Below, piece by piece: positions 11,147-16,528 of a stretch of 16,528 nt of DNA (its first letter is position 1; the number at the start of each line of letters is the position of its first letter). The stretch is from JACCVL01 sp038232655. Lineage in GTDB: Bacteria > Actinomycetota > Actinomycetes > Propionibacteriales > Nocardioidaceae. The position numbers were made by a program, and so were the translations under genes. The DNA lies in contig JBBSNM010000062.1 of assembly GCA_038232655.1 (NCBI GenBank), forward strand, positions 1 to 16,528. Direction: 5' to 3'. Below the pieces are notes generated by a model that worked only from the letters and a program-made list of their open reading frames with translations, was not told the DNA's origin and ran no database searches.

Positions 11147-12322
11147 ATGAGCCGACCCCTCGACGGTCTCGTCGTCATTGACCTGTCTCGTGCACTGGCC
11201 GGGCCGCACGCCGCGATGATGCTCGGCGACCTCGGTGCGCGGGTGATCAAGGTGGAGTCGCCGGGCACCGGCGACGACACCCGCGGCTGGGGCCCACCGT
11301 TCGTCGGCCCGGAAGAAGCACGCGAGTCAACGTACTTCTTGTCCTGCAACCGCAACAAGGAGTCGATCGCCCTCGACCTCAAGAGCGCCGACGGCCACAC
11401 GACGCTTGCGCGGCTCTTGCAGCACGCCGACGTGCTCGTGGAGAACTTCCGTACCGGGGTGCTGGACCGCCTCGGGTTCTCGATGGAGCGCCTTGCCGAG
11501 CTCAACCCGAGACTGGTGGTCCTGTCGATCACCGGGTTCGGTCATGACGGGCCGGAGGGCGGGCGAGCCGGCTACGACCAGATCGCACAGGGGGAGGCGG
11601 GCCTGATGTCGCTGACCGGGACGTCGCCGGAGGAGCCGACGCGGGTCGGCGTCCCCATCGGTGACCTGCTGGCGGGGATGTACGGCGCCTTCGGGGTCGT
11701 GTCCGCCCTGCACGAACGGCAGCGCACCGGGCGCGGCCGGGTGGTCCGCACCAGCCTGCTGGCGGCCATCGTCGGCGTGCACGCCTTCCAGGGCACACGC
11801 TGGACGGTCGCGCACGAGGTGCCCGCCTCGAGCGGCAACCACCATCCCTCCATCGCGCCGTACGGGTTGTTCCACTGTGCCGACGGCACCCTCCAGATCT
11901 CCGTGGGCAGCGAGGTGCTGTGGCGGCGGTTCGCCCCCGCCTTCGACCTGCCGCTCGACGACCCGGGCTTTGCCACCAACTCGGCACGGGTCGGCAACCG
12001 CGAAGAGGTGATCGCGGCCGTCGAGCGCGCGTTCGCCGACCACCGGTTGGCGGACCTGTTGCCGCTGCTGGCCGAGATCGGGATCCCGGCCGGTGAGGTC
12101 CGCTCGCTCGACCGGGTCTACGACTGGGAGCAGACCCGTTCGCAGGGTCTGCTCGTCGACGTCGACCACGCGACGCTGGGACCGATATCGCTGCCGGGCC
12201 CGCCGCTGCGCCTCGACGACGGCTTCCTCGACGAGCATCTCGCCCCGCCCGCCCTGGACCAGCACGGTGACAGCGTCCGGGCCTGGCTCGACGAGGTCGA
12301 GGGCGGCGACCCGGTCGGATGA
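11147..12322 (+). CDS. CaiB/BaiF family (class III) CoA-transferase
   Basis: The 391-residue protein starts at ATG 11147 after GGAGG. It shows the family-III signatures: PLDGLVVIDLSRALAGPHAA at the N-terminus, MLGDLGARVIKVESPGTGDD, SCNRNKESIALDLKS, and VLVENFRTGVLDRLG. The catalytic Asp173 lies in VGVPIGDLLAGMYGA, equivalent to Asp169 of formyl-CoA transferase, where the carboxylate forms the acyl-enzyme anhydride. Length and all landmarks are normal. Family III enzymes move CoA between organic acids (for example succinyl-CoA to mesaconate, citramalate or oxalate); the acid used here cannot be named. It is divergent from gntR and shares an operator-like half-site with dctP, so it probably activates the acid imported by the TRAP system. 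The stop overlaps the next start (ATGA). Confidence 0.93.
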   Translation: MSRPLDGLVVIDLSRALAGPHAAMMLGDLGARVIKVESPGTGDDTRGWGPPFVGPEEARESTYFLSCNRNKESIALDLKSADGHTTLARLLQHADVLVENFRTGVLDRLGFSMERLAELNPRLVVLSITGFGHDGPEGGRAGYDQIAQGEAGLMSLTGTSPEEPTRVGVPIGDLLAGMYGAFGVVSALHERQRTGRGRVVRTSLLAAIVGVHAFQGTRWTVAHEVPASSGNHHPSIAPYGLFHCADGTLQISVGSEVLWRRFAPAFDLPLDDPGFATNSARVGNREEVIAAVERAFADHRLADLLPLLAEIGIPAGEVRSLDRVYDWEQTRSQGLLVDVDHATLGPISLPGPPLRLDDGFLDEHLAPPALDQHGDSVRAWLDEVEGGDPVG

Positions 12323-12920
12323 GCCGGCGTACGGGCGCTCGCGAGCTCCTTCAGCTCGTGCTGGACCCCGGCAGCTGGACCAGCTGGGACGAGCCGGCCA
12401 CCGCACCCGGTCGGTGCACGCCCGCCTACGCCGCGGAGTTGGTGGCTGCACGGGAACGCACCGGCCTGGACGAGGCACTGATCACCGGTGCCGGTGACAT
12501 CCAGGGACGCCATGTCGCTGTCATCGCCTGCGAGTTCGACTTCCTGGCCGGTTCCATCGGCGTTGCCGCTGCGGAACGGCTGGTGCGCGCGATCAACCGT
12601 GCGACAACAGCGGGTCTGGCCCGGTCCAGGCGGCCGGAACGGCCCAGCGCGCGGGCCCTGCTGAAGGTCGGCGCGAACACCGTGACACCGCTGCACGGTA
12701 CCGGTGAGGGGGAGAGCGGCGGGCTGCTGATCGCGCTGGCGAAGTTCGGTCCCCGCGCCGTGTCTCGTCGTCGCGCAGGACCGTCGCCGCGAGCAGTCCG
12801 GCACCCTGGTCGACCCGGCTGCGCTACGGGAGGCGCGCCGAGGGATACGACTGGCCGAAGAGCTGGGCCTGCCGCTGGTGACGGTCATCGACACCTCCGG
12901 CCCGCTACCGCCGGCTCGGG
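12319..12920 (+). pseudogene. Acyl-CoA carboxyltransferase (fused alpha/beta type), decayed
   Basis: The ATG overlaps the CoA-transferase stop. Residues about 7-97 (RELLQLVLDPGSWTSWDEP, then ARERTGLDEALITGAGDIQG, then FDFLAGSIGVAAAERLVRAI) match the start of fused carboxyltransferases of the acetyl-/propionyl-CoA carboxylase group. After TTAGL (about 12617) the text jumps directly to ARSRRPERPSARALLKVGAN and TVTPLHGTGEGE, which belong to the second half in relatives: about 160-170 residues are gone, in frame. At the CCCC run at 12751-12754 the frame breaks; the continuing homology (CLVVAQDRRREQSGTLVDPA, then ALREARRGIRLAEELGLPLV) is in another frame, as if one C had been inserted. The homology ends near 12897 (VIDTSG), losing roughly the last 200 residues. 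In the original frame the stop is at 12975. No functional enzyme can result. The biotin-dependent step it once provided would have carboxylated an acyl-CoA. Confidence 0.82.
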
Positions 12921-13679
12921 CTGGCCTGACCCCTTGGCCGCCCGCTCCAGCCGCTCCTTCCGCGACGCGATGTAGTGCGCCAGCGACGGCCGCGTGAGGA
13001 ACAGCGACCCGGAGGTGTTCAAGACATTGGGGTCCAGTGGCTCCGGCGCGCCGCTCGCCGCACCGTAGAGAACCATCGTGCCGCGCGGTCGCAGGCTGTC
13101 GATGCTGGCTCGAAACGTCCACTTTCCCACCCCGTCGTACACGACGGCGACGCCCTCGCCGTCGGTGAGCCGGCGGACCTCGGCTGCGATGTCCACCTCG
13201 CCGTACACGATGACCTCCGCGGCTCCCGCTGACTTGGCGAGCTCCGCCTTGGCTGGGGTCGAGGCCGTCGCGATGACCCGGGCACCCTACGCGGCCGCGA
13301 CCTGCGTGAGGAGCAGGCCGACCCCGCCGGCCGCGGTTTCCTCGTCGATGTCCGGCGGGACGGGAACCAGGCGGGCTGCCGGCACCAGGACCTGCTGGGC
13401 GTACCCGGCGCCGGGCACCATCGCCCACGTGACGCGGTCGCCGACTGCGAACTGGTCGACGTCGGCTCCGACCTCGCGGACGACGCCGGCGCCCTCGGAT
13501 CCTGCGATGAAGGGCGTCGGCAGCGGGTACTTGCCCGTCCGGTGGTACACGTCGATGTAGTTGACGCCGGCCGCCGACACGTCCACGCCCACCTCGGCCG
13601 GACCCGGCGATGGTGTGGGGATGTCCTCGAGCACCAGGGCCTCCGGGCCTCCGGTGCTGTGCACCACTGCGGCATCCAT
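12885..13679 (-). pseudogene. NADPH:quinone oxidoreductase (zinc-independent MDR family), decayed
   Basis: It starts at ATG 13679 with MDAAVVHSTGGPEALVLEDI, followed by GVNYIDVYHRTGKYPLPTPF, IAGSEGAGVVREVGADVD and VGDRVTWAMVPGAGYAQQV, which match quinone oxidoreductases. Then DIDEET is joined directly to AAGGVGLLLTQVAAA: about 35 residues containing the usual QGMTAHYL helix are missing, in frame, near 13335. Four residues after QVAAA would begin comes a TAG (13287-13289), probably a former Tyr codon. Beyond it the same frame continues GARVIATASTPAKAELAKSA, then YDGVGKWTFRASIDSLRPRG, then LFLTRPSLAHYIASRKERLE. The family normally has some 50-60 more residues (a dimer strand and C-terminal helix), replaced here by non-homologous sequence after about 12935. 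The gene lies 8 nt after the maleate isomerase stop, so the two formed an operon. Confidence 0.85.
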
Positions 13680-13687
13680 GTCGGCCC

Positions 13688-14536
13688 CTACTGTGCCATC
13701 GCTTGGTCGCCGCCGACCTGCGGCGCTGGGGAGGGCAACCGCTGGCTGGTGGCGTCCGGGGTGGGACGCGGGGCAGGCGCCATCGTGACCTCTCCACTCA
13801 GGAGCCGTCCGGCGTCGGGAACCTTCGGTTGCAGGCCAAGCTCGGTGAGGATGGTGAAGACCGTCGCGGTCGCCGCCGAGAGCACCGGCAGGCCCGCCTC
13901 GTCCTCCACTGGTTGGATCGACGAAAGCGACGGCATCTGTACGCAGGCCGACAGCACCAGCGCGTCCGCTCCGGCCGTGTCCACCTTGCGCCAGTGGTCG
14001 CGGAGTTCGGCGGGATCGAGCCTGGCCACCGCCAGGTTGTCCGACACCTCGAGGCTGAGCGCGTCGACGACCTCGACCCCGGCGTCCTCGATGTAGTCCG
14101 CGACCAGCTTGGTGAGTGGCTTCATGTACGGCGTGACCATGGCGATGCGACGGGCCCCCAACGCCTCCAGTCCGCGTAGCAGCGCGCCCGCGCTCGAGAC
14201 GACGGGGCAGTTCAGCCCCTCGCCCTCGAGCACGCCGGCTATCTGCGCCTCGGCGTGGCAGTGGTAGCCGGCGCCCTGAGCCATGATCGCGACCAGGCAC
14301 GCCGAAGCAACCACGTCCGGCCGCGCGTCGGCGAGCTCCAACGATGCGCGCTCGGTCTGCGCGTTCATCCGCTGCAGCTCCTCGGGCGTGACGTGCTTCA
14401 TCCGCATGCGGCTGGAGTGGAACACGAAGCGCTCGTCCGGCACCGCGCGTTCGCGCTCGTGCAGCATCCGGGGGAGCTCGGTCTCCATGGTGAGGTTTGA
14501 GCTGGGCACCACCAGGCCCACGTGATGGTCGGTCAT
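13688..14536 (-). CDS. maiA: Maleate cis-trans isomerase (Asp/Glu racemase superfamily)
   Basis: The 282-residue protein begins MTDHHVGLVVPSSNLTMETE, with GGAG 6 nt before the ATG. It matches maleate isomerases along its length: Asn14 in PSSNLTMETE, HSSRMRMKHVTPEELQRM, the first catalytic cysteine Cys80 (ASACLVAIM), SSAGALLRGLEALGARRIAM, TPYMKPLTKLVADYIE, and the second catalytic cysteine Cys198 (VLSACVQMPSL). The enzyme converts maleate to fumarate through a succinyl-like covalent intermediate on the first Cys, feeding the TCA cycle; it is best known from nicotinate and maleate catabolism. Relatives end soon after LLSG (about residue 248); here about 32 Pro/Ala-rich residues follow, probably an added tail. 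Arylmalonate decarboxylase-type members of the superfamily are less similar in these motifs. Confidence 0.85.
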   Translation of the reverse strand: MTDHHVGLVVPSSNLTMETELPRMLHERERAVPDERFVFHSSRMRMKHVTPEELQRMNAQTERASLELADARPDVVASACLVAIMAQGAGYHCHAEAQIAGVLEGEGLNCPVVSSAGALLRGLEALGARRIAMVTPYMKPLTKLVADYIEDAGVEVVDALSLEVSDNLAVARLDPAELRDHWRKVDTAGADALVLSACVQMPSLSSIQPVEDEAGLPVLSAATATVFTILTELGLQPKVPDAGRLLSGEVTMAPAPRPTPDATSQRLPSPAPQVGGDQAMAQ

Positions 14537-14836
14537 GTCAGGCTCCGCACGTCGTCGCTGCCACTGGGACATCTCGACCTTGGCGCGATTCGTCACGCGC
14601 AGCAAGCGGGTCGGCGACGGCACGCCAATCGCAGTCGAGCGCATCACCGACGTGGCACTGCGTGCGCCACGTCGCCTGACAGGGGCCGTTGACTCGACTT
14701 CAGTGGTCACTGGCGACAAGAATCCGTGCGCCTGAGTTGTCGTACGTGACCAGTGCGGCCGGCATCGTCGCCGGTGCGGACCCACCTGCCTCGGGTTCGC
14801 AGCGCAGCAGGAAGCCGCCGCGGCAGCCGGCTCGGT
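14537..14836. other. 300-bp gene-free region upstream of maiA
   Basis: No coding frame with family-like character was seen on either strand. It should contain the maiA promoter (minus strand) and the 3' end of the upstream operon. An inverted repeat CAGTG-GT-CACTG lies at 14701-14712, and GACCAGTG recurs at about 14750-14757. Both resemble part of the GGACCAGTGACTAGTCC site before dctP. I could not pick convincing -10/-35 boxes. Confidence 0.5.
14701..14712. promoter_or_regulatory. CAGTG-N2-CACTG inverted repeat upstream of maiA
   Basis: This 12-bp palindrome lies about 165 bp before the maiA start. Its minus-strand reading CCAGTGAC is identical to 8 bases of the dctP operator-like site. It could be a distal operator for the same regulator; the distance and imperfect match keep this tentative. 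Confidence 0.3.
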
Positions 14837-14844
14837 TCAGCCGG
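14827..14844 (-). terminator. GC hairpin at the end of the thioredoxin-like gene
   Basis: CCGGCT and AGCCGG form a perfect 6-bp stem with a 6-nt loop, overlapping the stop codon at 14837-14839. No U-rich tract follows on the minus strand, so it may only be a transcript-end or pausing structure. Confidence 0.3.
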
Positions 14845-15295
14845 GCGTTCCTCCCGGGACCCGCTGCAGCCCAGCACGGACCGCGGCGACCGCGTCGTCG
14901 ACCGGCGGCACCCTCCCCGCGCTGACCACCACGCCGTCCACCACGATGGAGGCCGGCGTGGTCGCGCGGTTGACCTGGCGGGCGACCTCCGCCCAGCCGC
15001 AGCCGCTGGTACGGGCGTCCCGCGCCACGGCGGGGACCAGCCAGGCCCAGTTGCGGCCGTCCACCACGGTGACGTCGACGTCGGGGAACTGTTCGCGCAG
15101 CGCCCGGTAGACCGCGCCCATGTCCTCCATCTGCTCGCGTGCATCGGCGTAGTCGTCGCCGCTGGCCAGGTCGGTGGTGACCCCGCCGAGGCGGCCACAG
15201 CAGCCGGACCCACCCATCTGCTCGTCCCACTGGCGGACCAGCAGCACCCGGTGCGACCGGGTCGGACCCTGGGCGTCGACCCTCGAGCCACTCAT
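14837..15295 (-). CDS. Thioredoxin-like fold protein coupled to cstA, function unknown
   Basis: The 152-residue protein starts at an ATG that overlaps the cstA stop (ATGA). The secondary-structure pattern is strand (HRVLLVRQW), a Cys-Cys turn (GGSGCCGRLGG, Cys32-Cys33), helix (YADAREQMEDMGAVYRALRE), strand (DVDVTVVDG), helix (LVPAVARDARTSG with Cys99), then TTPASIVVDGVVVSAGRVPP and a final helix (DDAVAAVRAGLQ). The 'TPASIVVDGVVVSAG' segment with Pro114 is very like the cis-Pro strand of thioredoxin folds. Adjacent Cys-Cys in place of CxxC is unusual, so a redox, metal-binding or regulatory role are all possible. The cstA partner gene is more often the small YbdD-type protein. I do not recognise a named family. 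Coding by this frame and not the overlapping frames is supported by the overlap and the fold pattern. Confidence 0.6.
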   Translation of the reverse strand: MSGSRVDAQGPTRSHRVLLVRQWDEQMGGSGCCGRLGGVTTDLASGDDYADAREQMEDMGAVYRALREQFPDVDVTVVDGRNWAWLVPAVARDARTSGCGWAEVARQVNRATTPASIVVDGVVVSAGRVPPVDDAVAAVRAGLQRVPGGTPG

Positions 15296-16528
15296 CAGCG
15301 CGGCCGTTCGGAGTCGGTGTCGGAGCGGCTCGGCTCGGTGTCTGCCGGGGTGCCCTTCATCTCGGCGCGGGCCCGCAGCAGCGCGGTGGCGGCCTCGACG
15401 ATCAGCCACATCGCGCAGAAGAAGATAATCAGGTTCAGCGGCGCGAGCACCCATTCGCCGGCCTGCACGAAGTTGCGCAGGTTGAGCAGCAGCGCCCATG
15501 TCGTCATGGCCAGCAGGCCCACCAGCGGGACGAGCACGGCGATCGGGTTGCGCCCGCTGCGCACCACCCACACCGCCACCACCGCGAGCGCCAAACCTGC
15601 GGTGAGCTGGTTGGTGGTGCCGAACAGCTGCCACAGCACACCGAAGGTGTAGCCCGCCTCGCCGCCACCGGGCAGCAACGCCAGGATCAACGGGATCCCG
15701 ACCGCGACCGCGGTGGCCAGCGTCAGGTTGCGCTGCAGCGGCCGGAAGCCGGCCGTCTCGGCGATCTCCTGTACGACGTAACGCTGCAGCCGTACGCCGG
15801 TGTCCATCGTCGTCGCGGCGAACGAGATGACCACCACCGCGGCGAAGATCGCGGCCAGGTCCAGCGGCACGCCGAGGTTGTTGGTGAACTGGGCGACCCC
15901 GTTGACGAAGTTGCCGGCCGCGCCGCCCGAGGCGGTCGCGAAGTCGGGATAGAGCTTGTCCCAGTCAGCGCGGGTCGCGGCGACACCCGCGGTGACCGCG
16001 AGCACTGAGCCGAGCGCCAGGCTGCCCTCACCCACTGCACCCATGTAGCCGACATACCGGGCGTCCGTCTCCTTGTCCAGCTGCTTGGAGGTGGTGCCGG
16101 ACGACACCAGGCTGTGGAAGCCGGAGATCGCCCCGCACGCGATCGTGATGAACAGGAACGGGAAGACGCTCGGTGAGCCCTCGGGGACGTCGTTGACCAG
16201 CGGCGCGGTCATGGTCTCCAGCCCGACCACGATGCCGAGCAGGATCACGCCGAGCGCGATGAACAGCTGGTGGGAGTTGATGTAGTCGCGCGGTTGCAGC
16301 AGCACCCACACCGGCAGCCGAGAGGCGATGAAGGTGTAGGCGAACATGATGATCACCCACAGGTTCCGTGGCTGGTCGAAGCCCAGTCCCTCGGCCAGCG
16401 GGGTGATGTCGACCGGGAAGATCTGGCCGACGTAGATCAGCACGTAGAGCGCGGCCACGCCGAACAGCGACGGCACCAGGGCCGAGCCGCGGGTCTTGTA
16501 GATGTACTGGCCGATGGCCATCGCGAGC
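15295..16528 (-). CDS. cstA: CstA family carbon-starvation / pyruvate transporter, C-terminal part (5' partial)
   Basis: The frame is open from the window edge to the TGA at 15295-15297, giving at least 408 residues. It has many membrane segments. Family markers are VLLQPRDYINSHQLFIALGV, FPFLFITIACGAISGFHSLV followed by SSGTTSKQL, a conserved polar loop, YVGYMGAVGEGSLAL, ATTMDTGVRLQRYVVQEI, and LWQLFGTTNQLTAGLAL. CstA proteins import pyruvate (and have been linked to peptide uptake) under carbon limitation, coupled to an ion gradient. The N-terminal region, including the RPLA-type segment, lies outside the window; the ATG at 16521 is internal. The cytoplasmic C-terminal tail is charged (RAEMKGTPADTEPSRSDTDS). 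It shares an ATGA junction with the thioredoxin-like gene. Confidence 0.93.
   Translation of the reverse strand, partial: LAMAIGQYIYKTRGSALVPSLFGVAALYVLIYVGQIFPVDITPLAEGLGFDQPRNLWVIIMFAYTFIASRLPVWVLLQPRDYINSHQLFIALGVILLGIVVGLETMTAPLVNDVPEGSPSVFPFLFITIACGAISGFHSLVSSGTTSKQLDKETDARYVGYMGAVGEGSLALGSVLAVTAGVAATRADWDKLYPDFATASGGAAGNFVNGVAQFTNNLGVPLDLAAIFAAVVVISFAATTMDTGVRLQRYVVQEIAETAGFRPLQRNLTLATAVAVGIPLILALLPGGGEAGYTFGVLWQLFGTTNQLTAGLALAVVAVWVVRSGRNPIAVLVPLVGLLAMTTWALLLNLRNFVQAGEWVLAPLNLIIFFCAMWLIVEAATALLRARAEMKGTPADTEPSRSDTDSERPR

Noticed and set aside
14700..15291. Overlapping minus-strand frames in the thioredoxin-like gene region
   Set aside because: They are Arg/Gly/Pro- or Trp/Ser/Thr-rich without a fold pattern. 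Only the frame starting at 15295 gives alternating strands and helices and the ATGA overlap with cstA.

Overview
The window is high-GC DNA from an actinobacterium (genus not determinable by eye). The evidence is a UPF0182 C-terminus, an actinobacterial-type initiator tRNA with a C1-U72 mismatch, GTG starts, probable leaderless promoters, and an EACC1/caspase gene pair of a kind typical of multicellular actinobacteria.

Layout. (1) 1-426: the 3' end of a UPF0182 membrane-protein gene, then tRNA-fMet with its own promoter and terminator. (2) 430-1200: the left part of an ISKra4-like insertion (a DUF6788 accessory gene plus a truncated transposase). (3) 1193-2225: a two-gene module of an HTH-nucleotidyltransferase and a HEPN protein. 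It has a leaderless promoter buried in a 28-bp palindrome, and the HEPN gene has lost its 3' end. (4) 2264-3292: an intact aldo/keto reductase. (5) 3416-6071: an EACC1 adaptor and a caspase-like protease with an EF-hand and about eight membrane segments, a predicted defence or regulated-cell-death pair. (6) 6106-6326: a decayed 221-bp fragment of a second aldo/keto reductase, so direct repeats bracket region 5.

(7) 6346-11062, minus strand: a GntR/FCD regulator, then the TRAP transporter dctP-dctQ-dctM and a haloacid-dehalogenase-like hydrolase. The regulator is divergent from a CaiB/BaiF CoA-transferase gene at 11147. Half-sites of the form GGACYRGT lie upstream of dctP and of the CoA-transferase gene. 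(8) 12319-13679: two convergent decayed genes, a fused acyl-CoA carboxyltransferase (internal deletion, frameshift, lost 3' end) and a quinone oxidoreductase (internal deletion, nonsense codon, lost 3' end), joined at their broken ends. (9) 13688-14536: a maleate isomerase with both catalytic cysteines. (10) 14837-16528, minus strand: a thioredoxin-like protein of unknown role, coupled to the 3' part of cstA.

Regions 7-9 read as an organic-acid uptake and catabolism locus: TRAP import, CoA activation, maleate-to-fumarate isomerisation and possibly dehalogenation, now partly degraded. Regions 2-6 read as a small accessory/defence island downstream of a tRNA gene. The most noteworthy items are the membrane-anchored EACC1-caspase pair between aldo/keto reductase repeats, the palindromic leaderless promoter of the nucleotidyltransferase-HEPN module with its stop-less HEPN gene, and the doubly broken carboxyltransferase/oxidoreductase junction.
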